NCBI GenBank assembly: GCA_964534905.1
Contig: CAZHPZ010000032.1
Span: forward strand, 1-14,346
Origin: RGIG4608 sp964534905
Lineage (GTDB): Bacteria > Bacillota > Clostridia > Oscillospirales > CAG-272
Length of the DNA: 14,346 nucleotides
Reading direction: 5' to 3'
Position 1 is the first letter of the stretch. The number at the start of each line of letters is the position of its first letter. Under the pieces are notes generated by a model. That model saw only the letters and a program-made list of their open reading frames with translations. It made no database searches and had not been told where the DNA came from. A program made the translations under genes and the position numbers. This document shows positions 6,583 to 14,045 of this stretch, in pieces.

Positions 6583-8619
6583 TCAGTTTTCTTTGAAATA
6601 TTCGTCTATCGCGTCCTTGAGACGGTAGAGAGTTGCCTTCATATCGACGTGCTTTACGGCAGCCGCCGCCGAATCGAAGTGTCCGCCGCCGCCCAGCTTT
6701 TCGAGAATGAGCTGAACGTTTACGGAGCCGTTTGAGCGTGCACTGATGTGAATTACGTCGCCTATGCTTACAAGAGCGAACGACGCGTCTACTCCTCTTA
6801 CGCCGAGAAGCTTGTCCGCCGCCTTTGCGGCAGCCACTCTGTCGAAGGTCGGATCGTTTCCGTCGCTCTCAGTTATGGCGATTCTGTCGAGGTACATAGT
6901 AACGTTGGTGTTAAACTTTACCTCGCTCATAAAGCTGTTAAACGGCTCGTGGAAGAATGTCTCGGCAATTTCCGAGTTTGCGCCGACTCCGCGAAGATAC
7001 ATTGCGGCGGAGAAGGTTTTTGTACCCGTTGTGCGAGTGAAATTCTTGGTGTCGACCATTATTCCCGCAAGAAGCACGTTTGCCTCCTCCTTGTACATGG
7101 CATCGGAGGGAAGCACCTGCTCGAGAATTCCCGTTATGATCTCCGACGCACTTGACGCAGAGGGATCAATGAGGGAGAGCAGAGGCTCGTTTTCGTATTC
7201 GGCGACCTTTCTGTGGTGGTCGATGACGACGAAATCCTTTACGTTGTTAGCTATGTTGGAGGATTCGAGTATATTGAAATTGTTTGCGTCGACTATGATA
7301 AGAAGCGTGTCGGAGCGGATCATATCGAGACCTGCCTCTGCGCTGATAAATACGTTCTTGTAATCGTCAAGCATAAGAAGCTTCTCCGAGCACGCGCGGA
7401 AGCTCTCGGATGCGGTGTTGATGACGATCTTCGGCTTAAGTCCGCAGAATATACAGAGTCTTGCAACACCCACACAGGCGCCTATTGCGTCGAAGTCGGG
7501 ATTGACGTGTCCCATAATGAGAACGTTGCCGGCGTTGGCAATGTATGATGTGAGCTGAGTTGCGAAAACTCTTGCAAAGGAGCCGGATTTTTTCTGAACG
7601 CCCTTTGTCTTTCCGCCGAAGAAGAGCATATCCTCTTCCGTCTTGACGGCAACCTGGTCGCCGCCTCTCTGAAGTGCGAATTCGAGCGCCGAGAGGGCGT
7701 TCTTTTCCATTTCCTCAAAGGTTTCGCCGACAAGGGATACGCCCATTGATATCGTAACGGGAACAGAGCTGTCTCCGAGACGCACGTTTCTGATGGTTTC
7801 GAGAATATCGAATTTGTTTTCGGCACATTCCTCATATCTTGCCTTCGGAAATACCATTATGTAACGGTCACGGTTGTATTCTCTGATAAAGCCGTCATTC
7901 TCCGAGGCGAATTTTTTGAGTATTTCCTCTATTTCGTTTGCTGCCGAGCGGTAATTTACTCTGACGTATTCGGCTATCTCGTTGAGGTTGTCGAGGACGA
8001 TGTGCGCTACAACGGGAGCCTCCGCCTCGGTTTTGCGAAGAAGCCTTTCGTAATCGGTGTAATCTGTAAACGTTGTGAGGTAATAGTAGTTCTTTCCGAG
8101 CACTCTGCGATAAACGCAGGCGGTATAATTTCTGCCGCCGATGATAACGGAAAGCTCGCCGTGAGCGTCGCTGCTTGAATTATCCTCGTCGGGTAGGGTT
8201 GCGAGCAGCTCGTCTATTTTGATATCGCAAAGCTCGCCGAGATTCTTCTGAAGCAGGCTTTCCTCTGTGCCGAGCATTACCTGAGCACCGTGTGAATACC
8301 ATGCGATGAGTCCCGAGCGGAGCGTGAGCACGCAGGGAAGCTCAACGTCTCTCATCATACCCGTCATTGCCTTTTCCATAAGGAGAGTTTTTTCCCTGAA
8401 GCTTATCTCCATTCGACTCTTGCTTTTGTATACCGCATATACGACGATGATAAACACAACGTCCGCGGCAAAAAGAACGATTCCGAGCCACTTCGGGTAA
8501 TCGGGTACGAAAATATTTATTATAGCGTAAAGACCGATAAATATAGCACTGCTGATCAAGCATATCCAGAGAAGCATACTGCTTCCGGAAAACGTGCGTT
8601 CGTTATCTCTGTTACTCAT
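6583..8619 (-). CDS. gdpP: Cyclic-di-AMP phosphodiesterase GdpP (DHH/DHHA1 with PAS and degenerate GGDEF)
   Basis: GdpP hydrolyses the second messenger c-di-AMP to pApA and so affects potassium and osmotic balance and cell-wall stress. The 678-residue protein has two N-terminal membrane helices (about 14-37 and 43-65), a PAS-like domain (about 85-190), a GGDEF-like domain (about 205-330) and a DHH-DHHA1 phosphodiesterase module (about 355-675). Metal-binding positions are all visible: His371, Asp375 and Asp377 in HVNPDFDA, Asp444 in IVDANN, DHH at 467-469 and Asp523 in MVDTKNF. The DHHA1 domain shows ARSNGS (627-632) and GGGGH (643-647). The GGDEF signature is replaced by residues around NRDRYIMVF (249-257), as is usual for GdpP, so diguanylate cyclase activity is not expected. 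It is the first gene of the leftward operon, with a strong promoter about 50-80 bases upstream. The order gdpP-rplI-dnaB is conserved in Firmicutes. Confidence 0.97.
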   Translation of the reverse strand: MSNRDNERTFSGSSMLLWICLISSAIFIGLYAIINIFVPDYPKWLGIVLFAADVVFIIVVYAVYKSKSRMEISFREKTLLMEKAMTGMMRDVELPCVLTLRSGLIAWYSHGAQVMLGTEESLLQKNLGELCDIKIDELLATLPDEDNSSSDAHGELSVIIGGRNYTACVYRRVLGKNYYYLTTFTDYTDYERLLRKTEAEAPVVAHIVLDNLNEIAEYVRVNYRSAANEIEEILKKFASENDGFIREYNRDRYIMVFPKARYEECAENKFDILETIRNVRLGDSSVPVTISMGVSLVGETFEEMEKNALSALEFALQRGGDQVAVKTEEDMLFFGGKTKGVQKKSGSFARVFATQLTSYIANAGNVLIMGHVNPDFDAIGACVGVARLCIFCGLKPKIVINTASESFRACSEKLLMLDDYKNVFISAEAGLDMIRSDTLLIIVDANNFNILESSNIANNVKDFVVIDHHRKVAEYENEPLLSLIDPSASSASEIITGILEQVLPSDAMYKEEANVLLAGIMVDTKNFTRTTGTKTFSAAMYLRGVGANSEIAETFFHEPFNSFMSEVKFNTNVTMYLDRIAITESDGNDPTFDRVAAAKAADKLLGVRGVDASFALVSIGDVIHISARSNGSVNVQLILEKLGGGGHFDSAAAAVKHVDMKATLYRLKDAIDEYFKEN

Positions 8620-8675
8620 TGGATCCTGTTACTCCTTTTATAAGATTGCATACTGCTCCATATTATCTTCCTATG

Positions 8676-8704
8676 ATTATAACACGAAAAGCCGAATTTG
8701 TAAA
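8676..8704 (-). promoter_or_regulatory. Sigma-A promoter of the gdpP-rplI-dnaB-tilS-ftsH-maf operon
   Basis: Read on the minus strand: TTTACA (complement of 8699-8704), exactly 17 bases, then TATAAT (complement of 8676-8681), with the extended -10 form TGTTATAAT. This predicts a transcript start near 8669 and a leader of about 50 bases. The downstream AAAGGAG ribosome binding site belongs to gdpP. Confidence 0.87.
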
Positions 8705-8738
8705 CAAGATTTTATGCGATTTTATAAAAATAAAAGGA

Positions 8739-8773
8739 GAAAAATCAAAAAAAGATGAAAAAAGATTGAAAAA
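8739..8773 (+). promoter_or_regulatory. Phased A-tracts upstream of the rimP promoter (possible UP element)
   Basis: A-runs at 8740-8744, 8747-8753, 8758-8763 and 8769-8773 lie directly upstream of the -35 box, the last three centred about 10 bases apart. Such phasing bends DNA and can bind the RNA polymerase alpha C-terminal domains. The role is inferred from position and composition only. Confidence 0.45.
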
Positions 8774-8777
8774 TCTA

Positions 8778-8806
8778 TTGCAAAATATAAAAAGATGTGC
8801 TATAAT
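8778..8806 (+). promoter_or_regulatory. Sigma-A promoter of the rimP-nusA-rnpM-ylxQ-infB operon
   Basis: TTGCAA (8778-8783), 17 bases, TATAAT (8801-8806), with an extended -10 (TGCTATAAT). The transcript should start near 8813, only about 10 bases before the leader hairpin. It is divergent from the gdpP promoter; the two -35 boxes are about 73 bases apart. Confidence 0.87.
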
Positions 8807-8822
8807 GAATCATACTAAGCTG

Positions 8823-8857
8823 AGAGTGGGTCCGAAAGTACCCACTCTTAATTCTTG
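8823..8857 (+). promoter_or_regulatory. Leader hairpin of the rimP-nusA mRNA, probable attenuator
   Basis: AGAGTGGGT (8823-8831) and ACCCACTCT (8840-8848) form a perfect 9-bp stem with an 8-base loop, followed by an interrupted U-tract (TTAATTCTTG). It lies about 10 bases after the predicted transcript start and 27 bases before the rimP ATG. In Bacillus subtilis the same operon is controlled by NusA-stimulated termination in its 5' leader, so this is a likely NusA autoregulation site. The structure is seen directly; the function is inferred from the operon. Confidence 0.65.
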
Positions 8858-8875
8858 AAAAGGCAGATTTAAGAT

Positions 8876-9340
8876 ATGATTAAGAAGAATATCGTCGGAA
8901 CGGTCACGGATCTTATATCTCCCGTTGCCGATGAAATGGGAATAATACTCTGGGACGTTGAATTCGTCAAGGAGGGAGCGAAAAAGATACTCCGAGTCAC
9001 CATCGACTCCGAGGAGGGCATCGATATAAATACCTGTGAAAAATTCCACAGAACGATAGACCCTATGCTTGACGAGGCGGATCCCATCGACGAATCGTAT
9101 TATCTTGAGGTTACCTCTCCGGGTATCGAGCGTCAGATAAAGACGGACGCACACATCGCCATGTGCGAGGGCGAGAGGGTAGAACTTAGACTCTTCGCTC
9201 CGAAAAACGGCACAAAGAGCTTTACGGGAACGCTCCTCGGACTTGACGGCGAGGGCAGAGTCGTTCTTGAAATCGGCGGAGAGTGCACCGCATTCGAAAA
9301 AAGTGAAATTGCAAAAATGCAAACCGTGTTTGATTTTTAA
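8876..9340 (+). CDS. rimP: Ribosome maturation factor RimP
   Basis: RimP binds the immature 30S subunit and assists its assembly, in particular around S12 and the central pseudoknot. The 154-residue protein has the normal length and two-domain layout. The N-terminal domain covers about 1-86 and ends in the family hallmark LEVTSPGIER (77-86); a C-terminal Sm-like beta-barrel follows (about 88-154). It is the first gene of the operon. An AAAAGG ribosome binding site (8858-8863) lies 12 bases before the ATG, somewhat far and weaker than elsewhere in the window, which may keep expression moderate. Its transcription must pass the leader hairpin at 8823-8848. The stop codon is 17 bases before nusA. 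The rimP-nusA pairing is nearly universal in bacteria. Confidence 0.97.
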   Translation: MIKKNIVGTVTDLISPVADEMGIILWDVEFVKEGAKKILRVTIDSEEGIDINTCEKFHRTIDPMLDEADPIDESYYLEVTSPGIERQIKTDAHIAMCEGERVELRLFAPKNGTKSFTGTLLGLDGEGRVVLEIGGECTAFEKSEIAKMQTVFDF

Positions 9341-9357
9341 TAAGGAGAAAAATTACG

Positions 9358-10383
9358 ATGAATAAGGAATTATTTGCGGCTCTTGATATGCTCGAAAAGG
9401 AAAAGGGCATTTCCAAGGAATATATGCTTGAAAAGATAGAGGCGGCTCTTGTGTCCGCATTCAAAAAGGAATACGGTAACAATACAAACGTCCGTGTGTC
9501 TATCGACGAGGCAAAGGAGGACGTTAAGGTCTACCAGCAGAAGGAGGTAGTTGAGGTCGTGGAGGATCCCGAAACTCAGATATCTCTCGATGAGGCAAAG
9601 AAGATCGCAAAGAAGTACACTCTCGGCACGTTAGTTGAGCGTGAGGTAAAGCCCAAGAATTTCAGACGTCTTTCCGCAGGTGCGGCAAAGTCCGTCATTA
9701 TTCAGGGAATAAGAGAGGGAGAGCGTAAGGCAATCCAGGACGCATATGAAAATCAGAAGGACGAGATAATCACCGCAACGGTAAGCAAGATAAATCCCGA
9801 GAACGGAAATGTTTTGCTTGAAACGGAGAACGGCTTCGCAACTCTTCTTTACAGCGAGCAGATCCCCGGCGAGGTGCTTACGGTAGGAGATAAGATAAAG
9901 GTTTACGTTCTTCAGGTAAATAGAGAGGGCAGAGGTCCCATCGTAACCCTTTCCCGTACACATGCGGGACTTGTAAAGAGAATATTCGAGCTTGAGATTC
10001 CCGAAATCACCGACGGTATCGTTCTCATCAAGGGTATTTGCCGTGAGGCGGGCTCAAGAACGAAGCTTGCGGTTTGCTCAAGAGATCCCGAGGTCGATCC
10101 CATCGGCGCGTGCATCGGTAATCACGGTATGAGAATCAATGCGATAGTAAACGAGCTCGGCGGCGAGAAGATAGATATAATTAAGTACAGCGACGATCCT
10201 ACGGAATACGTAAGAGAGGCGCTCTCACCCGCGCCCGTAAAGTCGGCAGAGCTTGTAGGAGAAAGATCGTGCAAGGTTATCGTTGCTCCCGATCAGCTTT
10301 CTCTTGCAATCGGTAAGGAGGGACAGAATGTCCGTCTTGCCGCAAGACTTACGGGAATAAAGATTGACATCAAGTCCGAATAA
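9358..10383 (+). CDS. nusA: Transcription termination/antitermination factor NusA
   Basis: NusA binds RNA polymerase near the RNA exit channel and promotes pausing, intrinsic termination at weak hairpins, and antitermination in rRNA operons. The 341-residue protein shows the N-terminal RNA polymerase-binding domain (about 1-130), an S1 domain (about 135-199), and KH1 and KH2 domains with GACIGNHGMRI (250-260) and IGKEGQNVRLAARLTG (318-333). It ends just after KH2 and lacks the C-terminal acidic repeats of proteobacterial NusA, as is normal for Firmicutes. Its ribosome binding site is TAAGGAG (9341-9347), 10 bases before the ATG. It overlaps no neighbour: rnpM begins four bases after its stop. 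As second gene of the operon it may control its own synthesis through the rimP leader hairpin. Confidence 0.98.
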   Translation: MNKELFAALDMLEKEKGISKEYMLEKIEAALVSAFKKEYGNNTNVRVSIDEAKEDVKVYQQKEVVEVVEDPETQISLDEAKKIAKKYTLGTLVEREVKPKNFRRLSAGAAKSVIIQGIREGERKAIQDAYENQKDEIITATVSKINPENGNVLLETENGFATLLYSEQIPGEVLTVGDKIKVYVLQVNREGRGPIVTLSRTHAGLVKRIFELEIPEITDGIVLIKGICREAGSRTKLAVCSRDPEVDPIGACIGNHGMRINAIVNELGGEKIDIIKYSDDPTEYVREALSPAPVKSAELVGERSCKVIVAPDQLSLAIGKEGQNVRLAARLTGIKIDIKSE

Positions 10384-10387
10384 AGCT

Positions 10388-10660
10388 ATGGAGCAGAAAA
10401 GAAAAATACCGCTCCGTCAGTGCGTAGGCTGCTGTGAAAGAAAGCCCAAGGGCGAGCTTTTGCGTGTGGTCAGAACTCCCGAGGGAGAGATCGTGCTTGA
10501 CAGAACGGGCAGAAAAAACGGCAGAGGCGTGTATGTCTGCGCCGACGTTAAATGCCTTTCCAAGGCACAGAAAAGCGGAAAGCTTGCTTCTCATCTTGAA
10601 TGCAACGTGCCCGAGGAGGTATATTCTCAGCTTGCTTCGGCAATCTCGGAGGCAGAGTGA
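10388..10660 (+). CDS. rnpM: YlxR-family RNA-binding protein RnpM
   Basis: This is a small basic protein of the YlxR (DUF448) family. The Bacillus subtilis member, now called RnpM, binds the RNase P RNA and modulates RNase P activity. With the start at 10388 it is 90 residues, typical for the family. The two signatures are RQCVGC (10-15) and GRKNGRGVYVC (41-51). The start at 10388 is chosen because homologues begin close to the KIPLRQC segment and it lies four bases after the nusA stop, implying translational coupling. No clear ribosome binding site precedes it, and an in-frame TTG at 10364 would add eight residues inside nusA. It overlaps ylxQ by one base (TGATG). Identification as YlxR is firm; the RNase P role is taken from the Bacillus homologue. 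Confidence 0.92.
   Translation: MEQKRKIPLRQCVGCCERKPKGELLRVVRTPEGEIVLDRTGRKNGRGVYVCADVKCLSKAQKSGKLASHLECNVPEEVYSQLASAISEAE
10648..10652 (+). promoter_or_regulatory. Ribosome binding site fixing the ylxQ start
   Basis: GGAGG lies seven bases before the ATG at 10660, inside the end of rnpM. This argues against an in-frame upstream start at 10600, which would only add sequence unlike the L7Ae family. Confidence 0.85.
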
Positions 10661-10977
10661 TGACGGACGAAAGAATACTCGGCTCACTCGGACTCTGCTC
10701 CAAGGCGGGAAAGCTGATATACGGCGTTCCGATGACGGTAGAGGCTATGCAAAGGCAAAAGCCCGTGTATGTCGTGCTTGAGGCTTCGGACACAAGCGCG
10801 AACACGCACAAAAGAATATGCGATAAATGTGCCTTTTACGGCATAAAAACGGTGAGACTCGATATCGACGGTGCAAGGCTTGCGTCAGCGGTCGGTAAAA
10901 GCGGAGTGCTTGCCGCGGTTGCCATCGCCGACGAGGGATTTTATAAGATGGCAAGCAAATATTTGGAGAAAAATTAA
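10660..10977 (+). CDS. ylxQ: L7Ae/L30e-like ribosomal protein family member YlxQ
   Basis: This 105-residue protein belongs to the L7Ae/L30e/S12e family that binds kink-turn RNA. The start at 10660 overlaps the rnpM stop (TGATG). Family features are LGLCSKAGKLIYG (10-22), a VYVVLEASDTSANTHKRI stretch (36-53) resembling the L7Ae RNA-binding and core region, and a late hydrophobic segment SGVLAAVAIAD (81-91). YlxQ proteins in this operon bind kink-turns in vitro, but their cellular target is uncertain; ribosome or RNase P association has been suggested. It sits between rnpM and infB as in Bacillus. The gap to infB is 62 bases, the longest inside the operon, and carries a possible weak promoter. 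Confidence 0.9.
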   Translation: MTDERILGSLGLCSKAGKLIYGVPMTVEAMQRQKPVYVVLEASDTSANTHKRICDKCAFYGIKTVRLDIDGARLASAVGKSGVLAAVAIADEGFYKMASKYLEKN

Positions 10978-10991
10978 TTTTCGGTTATTAT
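10963..10991 (+). promoter_or_regulatory. Possible weak internal promoter before infB
   Basis: TTGGAG (10963-10968), 17 bases, TATTAT (10986-10991) in an AT-rich gap. The -35 matches the consensus at only three of six positions, so this is a weak candidate that might give infB extra transcription. Confidence 0.25.
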
Positions 10992-11029
10992 ACATTATAT
11001 AGAACGGCTTATTTTATTACGGAATTTTT

Positions 11030-11034
11030 GGAGG
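11030..11034 (+). promoter_or_regulatory. Ribosome binding site fixing the infB start
   Basis: GGAGG lies five bases before the ATG at 11040. An in-frame TTG at 11028 would place the ribosome binding site inside the coding region, so the shorter form beginning MANPQFKV is chosen. Confidence 0.9.
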
Positions 11035-11039
11035 TACTA

Positions 11040-13907
11040 ATGGCAAATCCACAATTTAAGGTAAATCAATTAGCAAAGGATCTCGGACTCAAGAGTAAGG
11101 ATATTATGGACGTCCTTACGCAGAGCGGAGTTTCGGGCAAGACGACTCAGATGAACCTTGAGGGAAAGGAGTTCGACGTCTTTTTCGATATGCTCACAAA
11201 GCAGAATCAGATCAAGGATATCGATTCCTATATCTTCGGCGACACCTACATTCCGTCGAAGCTCGGAAAAAAGAATGCGAGCAAGTCCGATGACGGCGTA
11301 AAGACGGCTTCCGAGACAACTGTCGCAAAGGCAGAGCCCGAAAAGACGGAAAAGGTCGAAAAGGTCGAAAAGGTTGAAAAAGCGGAAAAGACCGAAATCA
11401 AGACAGAGAAGAAGGAAGCGCCGAGCAATGCAGGGGATAAGTCCACACCTATTGCGGAAACAAAGTCCAAAGCACAACCCAAAACCGAAAATAAGCCCGA
11501 AAAGCAGGTAAAGGCTGACGCTAACCGTTCACAGCAGAACAGCCGTAATCAAGGAAATCAGAATCAGGCGAAGTCCAATCAGACGCAGAATCAGCAGAGA
11601 GGCGCGTCCGACAGACAGGGACAGAAGCCGGCATATCAAAACCAGTCACGCGGTGCAAACGGAGCTCAGAGCGACAGAGGCGCATCGTTCGGCAGAGATA
11701 ATAATCAGAACAGAGGCGGCGCTCAGCAGTTCGACAGAAGAGGCGGCACACAGAACGGCGGAAATTTGCAGGGACGTTCCTTCGGAAATCAGAACGCTGC
11801 AGGCGGACAAAAGCCCTATTCTCAGAATGCGAAGAAGCCCGCAGGACAGGGGGGCTTCGGCAGAGATAAGGACGAGGGTAATCAGAACGCTCCCAAGGAG
11901 CATTTCAAGCCCACGGCGATCGTGCGTGAGCAGACCGCAAAGGGCGAGGTTTCCAAGAAGAGCGGAGCTACACGTATCGTAGATATGAGAGGCTCCAGCT
12001 ATGATGCGTCCAAGTATGACGAAAAGCTTGATAATTACGTTCCCGATAGTGTTAAGGACGCTCGCGGCGGAAATCAGAAATTCAATAAAAAGGGTCAGCA
12101 GCAGTCGAATAAATTCGATAAGAATAATCATAAAAAGCAACAGCAGGTCGTTAAAAAGCAACCTGTCAGCATAACAATCCCCGATGAGATATCCGTTGGT
12201 GAGCTTGCGTCCCGCCTTAAGGTTACTGCGGGCGAGGTAGTAAAGCGTCTTATGATGATGGGAATGATGGTTACCGTAAACCAGGTAATCGACTTCGATA
12301 CGGCATACCTCATTGCCGACGAGCTCGGAGCAATAGCTACCAAGGAGGTAGTTGTTACTATCGAAGAAAAGCTCTTCGACGATACACCCGATACGGATGA
12401 TACTCTCCGTGAGCGTGCTCCCGTAATTTGCGTAATGGGACACGTTGACCACGGTAAAACATCCATTCTTGACGCAATCCGTCATACGAGCGTTACCACA
12501 GGCGAGGCTGGCGGTATCACTCAGCATATAGGTGCTTACAGAGTTAAGGTAAACGGCAAGGATATGACGTTCCTTGATACTCCCGGACACGAGGCGTTCA
12601 CCGCAATGCGTGCAAGAGGAGCACAGGCAACGGATATCGCGATACTCGTTGTTGCCGCCGACGACGGAATTATGCCCCAGACTATCGAGGCTATTAATCA
12701 CGCCAAGGCAGCCGGAATAGATATTGTAGTAGCAATAAATAAAATGGATAAGCCCACTGCCGATCCCGATACGGTAAAGCAGGAGCTTACGAGATATGAC
12801 CTCATTCCCGAGGAGTGGGGCGGCGATGTTATTTGCGTTCCCGTATCCGCAAAGACAGGCAAGGGAATAGAGGATCTTCTTGAGAGCGTGCTCCTCGTAG
12901 CCGAGGTAAAGGAGCTTAAGGCTAACCCCAACCGTCACGCTAAGGGAATTGTTATCGAGGCAAAGCTTGATAAGGGAAGAGGTCCCGTTGCAACAGTGCT
13001 TGTTCAGAACGGTACGCTCCATAACGGAGATATCGTAATTGCCGGAACCGCGGTAGGACGTGTTCGTGCAATGACAGACCATAACAGAAAGCCGCTTAAG
13101 GAGGCAGGTCCCTCAGTTCCCATTGAGATTATCGGTCTTTCCGACGTTCCCGTTGCAGGCGACGAGTTTAACGCCGTAGCGGACGAAAAGATGGCAAGAG
13201 AGCTTGCGGAAAAGAGAAAAGCCGAGGCTAAGGAGGAAATCTTCAAGGCTAACGCAAGAGCAAATCTTAACGACCTCTTTAATCAGATATCCGAGGGTAT
13301 TAAGGATCTTAATATAATTGTAAAGGCTGACGTTGACGGCTCTGCCGAGGCAGTCCGCGCATCGCTTCAGAAGATATCCAACGAGGAGGTTAAGGTCAAG
13401 GTTATCCACTCCGCGGTTGGAGGAATTACCGAAAGTGATGTAATGCTTGCGGCGGCGTCAAACGCTATTATCGTAGGCTTTAACGTGCGCCCCGATAAGG
13501 GAGCAACCGATTCTGCCGACAGACAGAACGTCGAAATTCGCACCTACCGTGTAATTTACGATTGTATCGAAGAGATAACGGCTGCTATGAAGGGTATGCT
13601 TGCTCCTAAGTTCAAGGAGGTAGTTCTCGGACACGCAGAGGTTCGTCAGACGATTCACGTTCCCGGTGTCGGAACAATTGCCGGATCCTATATTACGGAC
13701 GGTAAGGTTACAAGAGCATCTCAGATCAGAGTCGTAAGAGACAGTATCGTTATCTTCGAGGATAAGATATCCTCTCTTAAGAGATTTAAGGACGACGCCA
13801 AGGAAGTCGCTTCGGGCTATGAGTGCGGTATCGGACTTGAAAAGTTCAACGATATCAAGCTCGGCGACGTGCTTGAAGCATTCGTTATGGAAGAGATTCA
13901 GCAATAA
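11040..13907 (+). CDS. infB: Translation initiation factor IF-2
   Basis: IF-2 is the GTPase that brings fMet-tRNA to the 30S subunit and promotes subunit joining. The protein is 955 residues. Order: a first IF2_N domain (about 4-55), a long low-complexity linker (about 77-375), a second IF2_N domain (about 378-432), the G domain with GHVDHGKT (467-474), GGITQHIG (491-498), DTPGHE (513-518), NKMD (567-570) and SAKTG (603-607), then domains II, III and IV to the C-terminus. The linker starts with six EKx triplets (101-118) and continues as a Gln/Asn/Gly/Arg-rich stretch (about 160-285) with several RGG or RGA pairs. IF-2 linkers vary greatly between species; this one is longer than in Bacillus (about 716 residues in total). 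It is the last gene of the operon, 16 bases before the terminator stem; rbfA, often next in Firmicutes, is not here. Confidence 0.98.
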   Translation: MANPQFKVNQLAKDLGLKSKDIMDVLTQSGVSGKTTQMNLEGKEFDVFFDMLTKQNQIKDIDSYIFGDTYIPSKLGKKNASKSDDGVKTASETTVAKAEPEKTEKVEKVEKVEKAEKTEIKTEKKEAPSNAGDKSTPIAETKSKAQPKTENKPEKQVKADANRSQQNSRNQGNQNQAKSNQTQNQQRGASDRQGQKPAYQNQSRGANGAQSDRGASFGRDNNQNRGGAQQFDRRGGTQNGGNLQGRSFGNQNAAGGQKPYSQNAKKPAGQGGFGRDKDEGNQNAPKEHFKPTAIVREQTAKGEVSKKSGATRIVDMRGSSYDASKYDEKLDNYVPDSVKDARGGNQKFNKKGQQQSNKFDKNNHKKQQQVVKKQPVSITIPDEISVGELASRLKVTAGEVVKRLMMMGMMVTVNQVIDFDTAYLIADELGAIATKEVVVTIEEKLFDDTPDTDDTLRERAPVICVMGHVDHGKTSILDAIRHTSVTTGEAGGITQHIGAYRVKVNGKDMTFLDTPGHEAFTAMRARGAQATDIAILVVAADDGIMPQTIEAINHAKAAGIDIVVAINKMDKPTADPDTVKQELTRYDLIPEEWGGDVICVPVSAKTGKGIEDLLESVLLVAEVKELKANPNRHAKGIVIEAKLDKGRGPVATVLVQNGTLHNGDIVIAGTAVGRVRAMTDHNRKPLKEAGPSVPIEIIGLSDVPVAGDEFNAVADEKMARELAEKRKAEAKEEIFKANARANLNDLFNQISEGIKDLNIIVKADVDGSAEAVRASLQKISNEEVKVKVIHSAVGGITESDVMLAAASNAIIVGFNVRPDKGATDSADRQNVEIRTYRVIYDCIEEITAAMKGMLAPKFKEVVLGHAEVRQTIHVPGVGTIAGSYITDGKVTRASQIRVVRDSIVIFEDKISSLKRFKDDAKEVASGYECGIGLEKFNDIKLGDVLEAFVMEEIQQ
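11340..11393 (+). repeat. infB: 9-base tandem repeat inside infB (six copies)
   Basis: Six consecutive near-identical 9-base units of the form GAAAAGGTC encode EKT-EKV-EKV-EKV-EKA-EKT (residues 101-118). Two units are identical and the others differ by one to four bases. Such a repeat can change copy number by slippage without breaking the frame. It lies in the disordered linker, where length changes should be tolerated. Confidence 0.85.
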
Positions 13908-13923
13908 AATAAAGATCAAATTA

Positions 13924-13960
13924 AAAACTGGGCGAGTCGACGACTCACCCGGTTTTGTTT
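13924..13960 (+). terminator. Intrinsic terminator after infB
   Basis: The stem pairs 13924-13938 with 13942-13956 around a three-base loop: GAGTC/GACTC at the top, one C-A mismatch, GGG/CCC, a T-G wobble, C-G, and an AAAA/TTTT base. It is followed by a T-rich run (GGTTTTGTTT). It begins 16 bases after the infB stop and closes the operon. Confidence 0.88.
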
Positions 13961-14045
13961 ATTATTGAAGAATCAATATTAAATCATAAAAAAGATTTGT
14001 AAAAATAAAAAAATGTTAAAAATCATCGTTTTTTTAAATAAAGGC

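Noticed and set aside
8739..8777. Short ATG-initiated reading frame after AGGAG in the divergent promoter region.
   Set aside because: It stops after four codons and lies upstream of the predicted rimP transcript start.
11646..13082. Open reading frame of 478 codons antisense to infB.
   Set aside because: Its codons align exactly with infB codons on the other strand, so stops arise only opposite TTA, CTA or TCA, which infB rarely uses. It has no ribosome binding site and an unnatural Cys/Ser/Leu/Tyr-rich composition, and infB is clearly the real gene.
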